Assembly (NCBI GenBank): GCA_035274845.1
Contig: DATENU010000022.1
Span: 248,001-312,000, forward strand
DNA: 64,000 bases
Reading direction: 5' to 3'
Origin: Chthoniobacterales bacterium
GTDB taxonomy: Bacteria; Verrucomicrobiota; Verrucomicrobiia; Chthoniobacterales; UBA10450
Shown here: piece after piece, positions 26,099 to 34,999 of the stretch
How the letters are laid out: each line of letters opens with the position of its first letter
Numbering within the stretch: position 1 is the first letter of the stretch
Notes under the pieces: generated by a model
What the model was told of the DNA's origin: nothing
The model's input: only the letters and a program-made list of their open reading frames with translations
Database searches by the model: none
Translations under genes and position numbers: made by a program

Positions 26099-29000
26099 AT
26101 GAAATCTACAGTTTCGCGAATTGCCGCCGTTAGTCTGTTGTTCGCAGCCCTGGCCGCCGGCGTCATGGCTTTCACGTCGACCGGGAACGCCGTTGCCTCA
26201 CCGAGTGACTTCACCCAAAGACAATCCGGCGTGATCGAGCCGGACGGCACCCTCGATTCGTCCTTCAACCTGGACAGGTTTACCAACGGATTGGTATTGG
26301 CGTCGCGATTGCAGGCAGATGGAAAACTGGTTATTTCGGGACAATTCTCAGAGGTGCATGGCGCCAGCCGTCCCGGCATCGCGCGGCTGAATGTTGACGG
26401 CACTCTCGATACATCGTTCAACCCCGGCATTGGGACTGATTATGGGGTTGGCGATATCGTAATCCAGCCGGACGGCAAAATTATCATCGCCAAACTTGTT
26501 TATGATTATTCGGGAGGATCGGATTGGCCGGCATCGGTTAAGCGGCTCAACAGCGACGGTTCGCTCGATTCCGGCTTCGATCCGGGCCGCGTCATCTCGT
26601 TCTATGGAACCAATCCCGGCGGGAGAGTGTACGGCTTTGTTTTGCAACCGGATGGCAAGGTCGTCGTCTTCGGTCAGTTTTACTACATCATTACCGGACC
26701 CAATTCGAATGTGCCCCGCTCCTGCGTCGCTCGATTCAATAGTGATGGCACGTTCGATCCGACATATAATCCGGGCGCTGGCGTGGTTCACTACAAGGGC
26801 CCGTCCCACACTTTTGTCTTTCATGCGGTCCGTCAAAACCTGGGGGCCAACGCGGGAAAGATCATCATCTCGGGAATGTTCGACGGGGTTGATGGTCATT
26901 CCGTTCGTAACCTGGCCCGGTTGAATCCCGACGGCAGTTACGACACCACGTTTTATTCTAACTCGGGGACGGATGACATTCTCTCCGGGCTTTTTGTCCA
27001 ATCGGATGATCAAATTCTTGGTTTTGGACATTTCGAGTCATTCGACATTTTCTCGCGTCACAACATCGTGCGCTTGAATGCCGACAACGGGCACGTCGAT
27101 CCCGGATTTAGCACCGAAGAATTCCTGGACTATGACCATGGCGCGAAGGTTCTTGGGATGGCGCAACAGGCCGATGGCAAGTTAATCGCGGTCGGACAAT
27201 TTCATTCGTTAGGCGCGGCGACCGCGAACAATGTGGTCCGGCTTGAATCCAACGGCGCCCGGGATGCCAGTTTCAGCGGAACCGGTGCGGGCCCATCCAC
27301 CTGGAACATAGCCACGGCCCTCGTTCAGCCGGGGGACGGCAAGATTTTTCTCGGAGGCTATTTTTCGTCGTATGGTGGTCAGGTTCGGCAGAGCATCGCC
27401 TGGGCGAATTCTGATGGTTCCGTGGACAACGGCTTCGCAGGTCTCGGCGGCGCCACGGAATATGGTCCAAATATCTCGGCGCTGGCCCTCCAAACAGACG
27501 GCAAGGTGGTAGTAGCGGGATCCTTCACCTCCTATGACGGAACCTCCCACAATAATGTTCTGCGGATGAACCCCGACGGAACGCTCGATTCCTCTTTTGA
27601 CGCGCAGACCGACCGATCCACTAGGACGTTGCTCATCCAGCCGGATGGAAAGATCTTGATCTCCGGGGATTTTAGCGAAGTGAACGGTCTCCTCCGGCGT
27701 CGAATTGCCCGGCTTAACTCCGATGGAACGTTAGACCTTTCCTTTGACCCCGGCACCGGACCCGACCAATCCATTGGGGCCCTGGAGCAGGATTCCCAGG
27801 GAAACATCTACGCCGGTGGCGACTTCACCGTTTTTGACGGGAAACCCCGGCTCAGCATTGTAAAACTGAGTTCCACCGGAGAGGTAGATCCTCTGTTTAA
27901 TCCAGGTGGTGGCGGCGCCAACGGTCCACCGGGTGTCTGGGCGCTCACCCGGCCCGACAGCAGTGGTAACATTGTTATCGGCGGGAGCTTCACCACCTAC
28001 AATGGCGTCACCATGCATCGGATAGCGCGAGTGAACGCAATCACTGGCGCGCGCGATACTTCCTTTAACCTTGGGGGGCCCGGCTTTGCGGGGCCGGGCT
28101 TTGACGGACCTGTGTATGTCTTACGCCAGGGAGCGGATGGGTCATACTACGCTGGAGGAGGGTTCGGTACCTTCAATAGCACCGGTCGATCGCATCTCGC
28201 CCGGCTGTATAACTACGGCGCGCTCGATCCCTGGTTCGACCCGCCCCATTTCCTAACTACGGTGTATGCGCTTGCCCTCCAAAACGACTACGTTTACGTC
28301 GGCGGGGCGCGCGTATTGGGCTACTCCGGCCAGACCCAGGCGCTTGTCCGATTGATTGGCAGCTTCCCGGATGGAAGCTTCCACACCGGAACAGGGTTCG
28401 AGATTTTTCCTCTCCTCGCCTATGGGCAGCGTACTGCCATGGTTTCGAGCCTCGTCATTCAGCCGGATGGCAAACTTCTCGTTGGAGGAATCTTCAATCG
28501 GTATAACGGAACCGCTCGCAGCTGCCTGGCTCGCTTAACAGCGACGGTTACTCCGACGCCGACACCGACACCCGCTCCGAGCCCGACCTCAACGCCCGCT
28601 CCGAGCCCAAGCCCGACTCCAGCTGGAACTCCATCGCCTACACCTTCGCCCACTTCCACGGTTTCTCCCACCCCCACGGCCACACCTGCCCCAACCCCAA
28701 CTGCTACCCCATCGCCCAGTCAAGGTCGGGCGTTGAACATAGCGACGCGCCTGCTCGTCCAGACCGGCGACAACGTCGGCATCGGCGGGTTCATCATTAC
28801 GGGCGGTCCGAAGCAGGTGCTCGTCCGGGGCATTGGACCGTCGCTGGCGCAATTCGGTGTGCAAAATTTCCTGGCTGATCCCGTAATGGAACTCCACGGA
28901 CCCGCCGGCTTTACGACGGTCACCAACGACAATTGGAGAGACAGTCAGGATGGTGGCCTGGCGATCATAGCCACTGGCCTTCAGCCGACCAATGATATCG

Positions 29001-29470
29001 AGTCCGCGATGCTGGCGACGCTGAATCCAGGCGCCTATACGGCCATCTTGAAAGGCAACAATAACACCTCGGGCGTGGGCCTGGTCGAAGTTTACGACCT
29101 GGGTTCGGGGGCCTCCCAACTGGGCAATATCAGCACGCGTGCCTTTGTCGGCACAGGAGATAACGTCGTGATCGGCGGATTCATTCTCGGAGGAGGCGGC
29201 AACAGCCACATCGCAATCTACGGAGTCGGGCCTTCGCTGGCAGGGAGTGGAGTTGGCGGGGCATTAGCCGACCCGACGCTCGAACTCCGTGACAGCAGCG
29301 GCGCCATTGTGGCTTCGAATGATAATTGCGGGGGCAGTACCATCCACCCTCTCGACCCGGCCGAAGCCTGCATCGACATCTCGCTTCCACCCGGCGCTTT
29401 CACTGCCATTCTGGCGGGAAAGAACGGCGGCACCGGAGTCGGCCTCCTCGAAATATACAGCTATCAATAG
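26099..29470 (+). CDS. Giant secreted delta-60-repeat protein B with two C-terminal NISTR domains
   Basis: A 1,123-residue exported paralog of proteins A and C, with the same signal peptide type ([11 protein letters not shown]). Its delta-60 repeat region (about 45-815) is the most divergent of the three. The Pro/Thr/Ser linker (about 815-876) is expanded to about 60 residues of T-P-T-P and A-P-S-P units, against about ten in A. The two NISTR domains (from about 878 and 1007) are almost identical to those of protein A, including a DNA tract of roughly 120 bp without differences (about 28850-28968 against 25370-25488). That suggests recent gene conversion or recombination at the 3' ends. Probably a cell-surface or secreted binding protein; function unknown. 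Confidence 0.85.
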   Translation: MKSTVSRIAAVSLLFAALAAGVMAFTSTGNAVASPSDFTQRQSGVIEPDGTLDSSFNLDRFTNGLVLASRLQADGKLVISGQFSEVHGASRPGIARLNVDGTLDTSFNPGIGTDYGVGDIVIQPDGKIIIAKLVYDYSGGSDWPASVKRLNSDGSLDSGFDPGRVISFYGTNPGGRVYGFVLQPDGKVVVFGQFYYIITGPNSNVPRSCVARFNSDGTFDPTYNPGAGVVHYKGPSHTFVFHAVRQNLGANAGKIIISGMFDGVDGHSVRNLARLNPDGSYDTTFYSNSGTDDILSGLFVQSDDQILGFGHFESFDIFSRHNIVRLNADNGHVDPGFSTEEFLDYDHGAKVLGMAQQADGKLIAVGQFHSLGAATANNVVRLESNGARDASFSGTGAGPSTWNIATALVQPGDGKIFLGGYFSSYGGQVRQSIAWANSDGSVDNGFAGLGGATEYGPNISALALQTDGKVVVAGSFTSYDGTSHNNVLRMNPDGTLDSSFDAQTDRSTRTLLIQPDGKILISGDFSEVNGLLRRRIARLNSDGTLDLSFDPGTGPDQSIGALEQDSQGNIYAGGDFTVFDGKPRLSIVKLSSTGEVDPLFNPGGGGANGPPGVWALTRPDSSGNIVIGGSFTTYNGVTMHRIARVNAITGARDTSFNLGGPGFAGPGFDGPVYVLRQGADGSYYAGGGFGTFNSTGRSHLARLYNYGALDPWFDPPHFLTTVYALALQNDYVYVGGARVLGYSGQTQALVRLIGSFPDGSFHTGTGFEIFPLLAYGQRTAMVSSLVIQPDGKLLVGGIFNRYNGTARSCLARLTATVTPTPTPTPAPSPTSTPAPSPSPTPAGTPSPTPSPTSTVSPTPTATPAPTPTATPSPSQGRALNIATRLLVQTGDNVGIGGFIITGGPKQVLVRGIGPSLAQFGVQNFLADPVMELHGPAGFTTVTNDNWRDSQDGGLAIIATGLQPTNDIESAMLATLNPGAYTAILKGNNNTSGVGLVEVYDLGSGASQLGNISTRAFVGTGDNVVIGGFILGGGGNSHIAIYGVGPSLAGSGVGGALADPTLELRDSSGAIVASNDNCGGSTIHPLDPAEACIDISLPPGAFTAILAGKNGGTGVGLLEIYSYQ

Positions 29471-29475
29471 CCTGA

Positions 29476-29505
29476 AGAGGCGTGCGTCGGACCCAGCCTC
29501 TTTCT
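29476..29505 (+). terminator. Rho-independent terminator after delta-60 protein B
   Basis: Stem AGAGGC (29476-29481) / GCCTCT (29496-29501) followed by TTCT, homologous to the hairpin after protein A. Confidence 0.6.
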
Positions 29506-29507
29506 GC

Positions 29508-29558
29508 GCGAAATCACGTAAGATTAGGCTTGGCTTATTGATGCCTCTCGCATAAAAG
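29508..29558 (+). promoter_or_regulatory. Conserved promoter block, copy 3 of 3
   Basis: CGAAATCACGTAAGATTA box, TTGGCT (29530-29535), 16-nt spacer, ATAAAA (29552-29557), followed by a ~140-bp leader homologous to that of copy 1. Confidence 0.7.
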
Positions 29559-29575
29559 GAGGCCGGCGGCTCCCC

Positions 29576-29701
29576 ATGCCCCTCCTGATTTCCAGATTTT
29601 CTCAGAGTCCACTTCGCGGAGAAGTGAGACTCACAGTTCTGCCCCGGGACCCATCCGGCTTCGGCCTTCGCCGTTTGCCTAACCCAACACTCCTCATATG
29701 A
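29576..29701 (+). CDS. Candidate leader peptide whose stop overlaps the start of protein C
   Basis: A 41-codon open frame (starts M-P-L-L-I-S-R-F) in the leader of the third delta-60 gene. Its TGA (29699-29701) overlaps the ATG of the main gene (29698-29700), the classical ATGA arrangement of translational coupling. The core P-L-R-G-E-V-R-L-T-V-L-P matches the leader frame of the first paralog. No clear Shine-Dalgarno is visible, so translation is unproven. Confidence 0.35.
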   Translation: MPLLISRFSQSPLRGEVRLTVLPRDPSGFGLRRLPNPTLLI

Positions 29702-32700
29702 ACTTAACAACCTCGCGAATCGCCGCTGTTAGCCTGTTGTTCGGAGCCCTGGCGATCAGCGTCATGGCTTTCACTTCCACCAAGAGCGCTATCGGCTCAC
29801 CAGGACGCCCGATCACCCAGCAACCGTCCGGCATGATCGAGACAGACGGCACTCTCGATACGACCTTCAATGCAGGAAAATTCACGGACGGGCTGGTGTT
29901 CCACTCGGCCCTGCAGCCTGACGGCAAGGTTATCATCACCGGATCATTCTCAGAGGTGCACGGCGTCAGCCGTTCCGGCATCGCTCGGCTGAATGGGGAC
30001 GGCACGCTCGACCTGTCGTTCGACCCCGGCCTTGGTGCCAGTTTTGGCCCTGGTGACATCGTCCTTCAGCCGGATGGCAAAATTATCATCACCGGGTTTT
30101 TCCAAACTGTTAGTGGGATTGACCGCAAGGGGATTGCCCGGCTCAATAGCGACGGTTCGCTCGACTCTGGCTTCGATCCTGGTTCCGTACTCTCGTTCGA
30201 CGGAACCTCCGCAGCCAACACTTCGATATATGGTGCTGTCCTTCAACCAGATGGCAAGATGGTCGTTTTCGGCCAGTTTTTCTTTGTCCTAACGGGACCG
30301 GGCACGAACGTGCCGCGCTCCTGTATCGCGCGGTTCAATAGCGATGGGACGTTCGATCCATCGTACAATCCGGGCACGGGCGCTGGGAACAGCGCTGGCA
30401 CATTCAGCACCATTGTGTATCACGCCGCGCGCCAAAACCTGGCGGCCAACGCGGGAAAGGTTGTCATCGCCGGAACTTTCGAAACGTTTGATGGTCATCC
30501 CGTTCCGGGCCTCGCCCGGATGAACGCCGACGGCAGTTTCGACGCCACCTTTACCCCGGGTTCGGCGGTGGATGCCGGGACCGGTACGATCTCAGGTCTT
30601 TTAGCGCAAGTGGACGACCAGATCCTTGCCTTTGGCTACTTCGACTCATTTAGCGGCGTCGCGCGCCATAGTATCGTGCGTTTGAGTGCCAGCACCGGAG
30701 TCGTCGATAGCGGATTTAGCACGGAAGAGTTTGAGGGGTATAACTACGACTCGATAATTTATAGCATGGCGCAGCAGCCCGATGGCAAGTTAATCGCGAC
30801 CGGAGAATTTCATTCGTTAGGTGCCGCCACCGTCAACAACGTGGCCCGGCTCGAAACCAATGGCGCTCGCGATACCAGCTTCAGCGGGACCGGAGCCGGT
30901 CCCTCCGCCTGGCAAATAAACACGGCGCTCGTTCGGCCGAGTGACGGCAAGATCTTTCTCGCTGGTTATTTTTCGAGCTTCGGCGGCCAGACCCGGAACA
31001 ACATAGCCTGGGCCAATCCCGATGGCTCCGTGGACAGCAGCTTCGCCGGACTGGGGGGAGTGGCGGAATACGATCCGAATATCTGGACCACGGCCACCCA
31101 GGCGGATGGCAAGATTATTATGACCGGCGTTTTCACCTCCCACGATGGCGTCCCGCACAACAACGTTCTCCGGGTAAACCCGGATGGCACAGTTGACTCG
31201 TCTTTCGACGTCCACACCGACCGGTCGACGCGCGCGTTGCTCATTCAACCGGATGGGAAGATTCTGATTGCGGGATTTTTTGGGGAAGTGAACGGCGTGC
31301 CCATGCCGCGAATTGCCCGGCTCAACTCCGATGGGTCCCTCGATCCCTCGTTCGATCCGGGAACCGGACCGGATAGATATTACATTCGCGCGCTGGCGCT
31401 GGATGCGGCGGGAAATATTTATGTCGGTGGAGAGTTCTCCTCGTTCAACGGCATACCGCACACCGGCGTGGTAAAACTAACGCCGACGGGGGCGGTTGAT
31501 AATGTTTTTAATCCAGCTAATGCAGGCCCCTTTGACCTTGTTTTTTTGGTCAGTGCGATGACCCCGCCGGACAGTAGCGGTCATATCGTCATCGGCGGAA
31601 GTTTCAGAAACTATAATGGAACGAATATTCGCGGGGTTGCACGGTTCGATACAACGACTGGCGCGATTGATTCCGCCTTTAACGCCGGCGGCGTGGGTGT
31701 CACCGGGAATTCTGCTACCGTCTTTGCCGTGCGCCAGGCTCCGGACGGAAAATATTACGTGGGCGGCTCCTTCAGCTCCTACAATGGCGTCACCCGACGG
31801 GCTCTTGCTCGCCTCAAGAGCGATGGGTCGCTCGACACCACTTTTTCGGGACCCCTTGTGTCCGGAGACACTGTCTACTCCCTCGCGGTCCAAAATGGAA
31901 AGGTCTACGTAGGCGGATCGAATTCCTCCGGTCCTGGTATTTTTGTCCGCTTAACCGATACCGGGGCGGTGGATTCGAGTTTGGTTACTGGAACTGGGTT
32001 CGCGATTTCTCCCCAGGGTCATTACCCCGGCTCCCCCGCGAAGATCTCGGCCCTGAACCTTCAGCCAGATGGCAAGCTTCTCGTCGGAGGAATCTTCAAT
32101 CAGTACAACGGAACCTCTCGAATCTGTCTCGCCCGCTTGACTGGCCCCGCCATCGTTCCCACGCCAACGCCGACGCCGACTCCCGCCACTCTTCTCGGCA
32201 ACATCTCGACACGAGGGTTCGTGGGAACGGGCGACAATGTCATGATCGCCGGCTTCATCATTACCGGAAACGCCGGCAAGCGGGTCACCGTGCGGGGCAT
32301 TGGACCGTCCCTGAGCGCCTTCGGCGTTTCCAATCCATTGGCTGACCCTGTTCTCGAACTACACGGCCCGGCCGGATTTGGAACAGTCATAAACGACAAT
32401 TGGCGAGACAGTCAAACTCAGTGCCTGGAAACAGCGGAACTGAGGCCCACGAACGATCTGGAGGCGGCGATCTGTGGTGCGACCTTGAGTCCGGGCGCTT
32501 ATACGGCGATCCTAAGGGGCAAAAACAATGGCGGCGGTGTGGGCCTGGTAGAAGTCTATGACGTCTCTCCGGCATCGGACTCCAGGCTGGCTAACGTTTC
32601 CACCCGCGGGTTCGTGCTGCCGGGTGAGAACGTCTTGATTGCGGGAACAATTCTGTCAGGCCAGGGGACGCAGCAACTGCTGGTGCGAGGACTAGGCCCA

Positions 32701-32988
32701 TCCTTGGGCCTCCCAGCTACCCTGGGGGACCCACTTATCCGGTTGTACGATGCGAATGGCGCCCTGATTCGCGAAAACAATAACTGGCGGGACGATCAGG
32801 AAGCTGCCATCGCCGCCACCGGTCTGGCACCCACGAATGATGGGGAGTCGGCAATCCTCGAAACATTGCCTGCCAATGGCGCTGCCTACACAGTGATCTT
32901 GACTCCGGGGAACCCGATTTTGCCAGGCCCGCCTCCGCCTCCTTTTGTGGGCGGTGTGGCGCTAGTGGAGATTTACAGATTGCCCTGA
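29698..32988 (+). CDS. Giant secreted delta-60-repeat protein C with two C-terminal NISTR domains
   Basis: A 1,096-residue exported paralog. Its delta-60 region (about 45-815) closely follows protein A, including long shared stretches such as [14 protein letters not shown] and R-Q-A-P-D-G-K-Y-Y-V-G-G-S-F. Its C-terminal part is clearly different from both A and B: a short T-P-T-P linker and two more divergent NISTR domains (from about 833 and 962), the last interrupted by a Pro-rich insertion just before the terminal V-A-L-V-E-I-Y. The first NISTR copy holds a cysteine pair (T-Q-C, A-I-C). The repeat region would be expected to fold as a beta-propeller or solenoid outside the cell; partner unknown. 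Confidence 0.85.
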   Translation: MNLTTSRIAAVSLLFGALAISVMAFTSTKSAIGSPGRPITQQPSGMIETDGTLDTTFNAGKFTDGLVFHSALQPDGKVIITGSFSEVHGVSRSGIARLNGDGTLDLSFDPGLGASFGPGDIVLQPDGKIIITGFFQTVSGIDRKGIARLNSDGSLDSGFDPGSVLSFDGTSAANTSIYGAVLQPDGKMVVFGQFFFVLTGPGTNVPRSCIARFNSDGTFDPSYNPGTGAGNSAGTFSTIVYHAARQNLAANAGKVVIAGTFETFDGHPVPGLARMNADGSFDATFTPGSAVDAGTGTISGLLAQVDDQILAFGYFDSFSGVARHSIVRLSASTGVVDSGFSTEEFEGYNYDSIIYSMAQQPDGKLIATGEFHSLGAATVNNVARLETNGARDTSFSGTGAGPSAWQINTALVRPSDGKIFLAGYFSSFGGQTRNNIAWANPDGSVDSSFAGLGGVAEYDPNIWTTATQADGKIIMTGVFTSHDGVPHNNVLRVNPDGTVDSSFDVHTDRSTRALLIQPDGKILIAGFFGEVNGVPMPRIARLNSDGSLDPSFDPGTGPDRYYIRALALDAAGNIYVGGEFSSFNGIPHTGVVKLTPTGAVDNVFNPANAGPFDLVFLVSAMTPPDSSGHIVIGGSFRNYNGTNIRGVARFDTTTGAIDSAFNAGGVGVTGNSATVFAVRQAPDGKYYVGGSFSSYNGVTRRALARLKSDGSLDTTFSGPLVSGDTVYSLAVQNGKVYVGGSNSSGPGIFVRLTDTGAVDSSLVTGTGFAISPQGHYPGSPAKISALNLQPDGKLLVGGIFNQYNGTSRICLARLTGPAIVPTPTPTPTPATLLGNISTRGFVGTGDNVMIAGFIITGNAGKRVTVRGIGPSLSAFGVSNPLADPVLELHGPAGFGTVINDNWRDSQTQCLETAELRPTNDLEAAICGATLSPGAYTAILRGKNNGGGVGLVEVYDVSPASDSRLANVSTRGFVLPGENVLIAGTILSGQGTQQLLVRGLGPSLGLPATLGDPLIRLYDANGALIRENNNWRDDQEAAIAATGLAPTNDGESAILETLPANGAAYTVILTPGNPILPGPPPPPFVGGVALVEIYRLP

Positions 32989-33036
32989 AACGCAGAACTT
33001 TGGTGGATCGGGCGCTCCGTCGCTCGATAGTTACAT

Positions 33037-33120
33037 GGTAGGGACGGCGCGCCGCGCCGTCCGCGGATCTTCTCCAGCGCGCGAAACCGGCCGCGGACGC
33101 CGCAGCGCGGCGTCCCTACC
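33037..33120. repeat. Long-arm palindrome between convergent genes
   Basis: Arms 33037-33066 and 33091-33120 (30 bp each, about 27 matches; ends GGTAGGGACG / CGTCCCTACC) with a 24-nt centre. It lies directly between the stops of delta-60 protein C and the convergent HExxH protein and could serve both as terminator structure. Confidence 0.8.
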
Positions 33121-33122
33121 AC

Positions 33123-34673
33123 TTAATTCAATCGATAAACTTCCACCAGCGCATTGCCGAGGCCGCCGTTCTTGCCGCGGACAATCGCCGTCGTGCTGCC
33201 GGGCGGCCGCGCAATCAGAATCGCGGATTCGGCGTTGTCACTGGGAGCGAAGCCGCTCGCGGTAATGGCGGTTTCATTTGTGTCCCGCCAATTATCATTC
33301 TCAACGATCTGGGCGCCATTCGCGTCATACAAAGTCAGGATGGGATCTTGCAGCGCGTTCGGCACTCCAAACTTGGCCAGCGACGGACCGATCGCGCGCA
33401 CGATCACGCTGACGTTGTCGTTGCTCGGGTGCCCCGCGATAAAGCCGCCAATCATGACATTGCTTCCGGTTTCGACAAATCCGCGTGTGCTGATATTCGC
33501 CAGCTTCGAGTTCGAGACAGAGGAGAGATCGTAAACTTCGACGACGGCTATTCCGGTCGTATCGTTCTTTCCGCGGACGGCCGCCGTGTATGAGCCTGGC
33601 GCGAGGGTGCGCAGGATGGCGGATTCGGTGCTGTAAATCGGCTGCAGGCCGGTGGCGCGAATCGCGTCGCCCTGCGAATCAAACCAATCGTCGTTGGCCT
33701 GCAATTGACTGTCGCCTTGGAAAAGAGTGAGCGTCGGATTCTGCAGCGCATTGGCTACGCCGAAGTCTGCGAGGGAAGGTCCAATCCCTCGAATCACCAC
33801 CGTCTTGGGCTCGGTCCCAGTAATGATGAAACCGCTGATCAGGACGGAGTCGCCGGTCTGGACCCGGAGCCGCGTGGAGATGTTCAAGAGCTTACCCGGC
33901 GGCGCCGCGTAGCCGAGAGTCCGGAGATAAGCGCGGTCATCGTCGTTTACGTTCACGCGATACGGAAAATGAATGCCGATCAGGTGCGTGAAATCGTCGG
34001 CGTGATTGATCGGATAATTTGGCCCGGTGCCGGTTGCATCGAAGTAGGCGTTGGGATCGTGGATATTGGCCGAGCCATTGATCGTGCCGCCCGGATTCAC
34101 CAGGGGGCGCCCCGCGGAATCGAACAGGAACGTATCATGCCGCGTCACCTGTGAAGCTCCGGGATTCGCCGGATCGATTCCCGACACCGCCCCGAGAATA
34201 TGGAGTATCTCGTGGCGCGTCAGTCCTTTCAGGTTGGCGATGAAGTCGAGATAATTGACGACGCCGTCGCCGTTCTGATCGGAGTAGAGCGACAGGTTAA
34301 AGCTGTATTCGATCGAGCCATCCGCCGCGCTGCCGTTCACGTCGGAGCCGGTCCGGATCTTGATGTAAGTGTTGCCGTCCCGAAAGCCGCCCGGCTGCAG
34401 GACCTGGAGCGCCGTAGTCGCGCCCGCCGCGTAGGCCGTCGTCATCGACGAGGTGATCGTCAGTTGAATCGTGGCGGTCTCGGCAAATTCCCGGCCGACC
34501 TCGTCGAGCGCCGCCTGCAACGTCGATCGGGCCACGGCGCCATTGGCGGGGTCGTCCCAGTTCTGGTTTGTGTGGCTGGTTACATCGGGAAAGCTGAGGG
34601 CGAACGTTACCTCGGCGCGGGAAGACGCCGCGAGCGTAACGAGGATCGCCAGCGCGATACTGAATCGGAGCAC
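33123..34673 (-). CDS. Secreted HExxH (metalloprotease-like) protein with two NISTR domains
   Basis: A 516-residue exported protein (signal peptide 1-20, GTG start). The N-terminal domain (about 21-255) contains an EF-hand-like calcium loop (D-Q-N-G-D-G-V-V-N-Y-L-D-F) immediately before R-H-E-I-L-H-I-L-G (about 152-160), an H-E-x-x-H zinc-binding motif. A downstream region has further histidines (N-H-A-D-D-F-T-H-L-I-G-I-H). Together these suggest a metzincin-like secreted zinc protease, but the full ligand set cannot be confirmed by eye. Residues from about 263 and 389 are two NISTR domains like those of the neighbouring delta-60 proteins. It is convergent with protein C and separated by a palindrome. 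Confidence 0.75.
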   Translation of the reverse strand: MLRFSIALAILVTLAASSRAEVTFALSFPDVTSHTNQNWDDPANGAVARSTLQAALDEVGREFAETATIQLTITSSMTTAYAAGATTALQVLQPGGFRDGNTYIKIRTGSDVNGSAADGSIEYSFNLSLYSDQNGDGVVNYLDFIANLKGLTRHEILHILGAVSGIDPANPGASQVTRHDTFLFDSAGRPLVNPGGTINGSANIHDPNAYFDATGTGPNYPINHADDFTHLIGIHFPYRVNVNDDDRAYLRTLGYAAPPGKLLNISTRLRVQTGDSVLISGFIITGTEPKTVVIRGIGPSLADFGVANALQNPTLTLFQGDSQLQANDDWFDSQGDAIRATGLQPIYSTESAILRTLAPGSYTAAVRGKNDTTGIAVVEVYDLSSVSNSKLANISTRGFVETGSNVMIGGFIAGHPSNDNVSVIVRAIGPSLAKFGVPNALQDPILTLYDANGAQIVENDNWRDTNETAITASGFAPSDNAESAILIARPPGSTTAIVRGKNGGLGNALVEVYRLN

Positions 34674-34999
34674 GCGGAGTAGTCGCCACGCGTTTCTACG
34701 CGGTCAAGGAGAAAACTTATTCGACGCAATTGATGCGCGCCTTCAGCGCTTCGTCATTTTCTCAATCAATTTCCTGGGGCGATGCCCCAGGCTTGAATTG
34801 AGGGCGCGCCGTTGGCGCTAATGCCGCTACTATTTTCTTCAGCGCCAAAGGCGCGACAGTCAGGTAAGCCTGGGGCAACGCCCCAGGTTTCGGCCAACAA
34901 AAAAAATCGCGCTGAAAGCGCAATTCACGCTCACCTGAGCGCTCTGCCACGCTTGGGTGTCGGAGACAAAAATGGGATCCGGCGGCGTTAAAAGCTTCG
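34674..34999. other. 326-bp intergenic region with hairpin cluster
   Basis: No coding sequence supported. It separates divergent genes and holds the hairpin cluster at 34773-34887. The remaining flanks must carry the promoters of the HExxH protein and the retropepsin-like protein; I see no clear consensus. Confidence 0.6.
34773..34887. repeat. Intergenic hairpin cluster, CCTGGGGC family
   Basis: CCTGGGGC-GAT-GCCCCAGG (34773-34791), GCGCGCCGTTGGCGCT (34804-34819), AGCGCCAAAGGCGCG (34841-34855) and CCTGGGGC-AAC-GCCCCAGG (34869-34887). The order is itself mirror-symmetric. The same components are at 20224-20320. Confidence 0.85.

Noticed and set aside
30000-34000. Phage or transposase-bearing mobile element around the delta-60 array
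   Set aside because: No integrase, transposase, att-like repeats or tRNA seen; the array is explained by tandem duplication.
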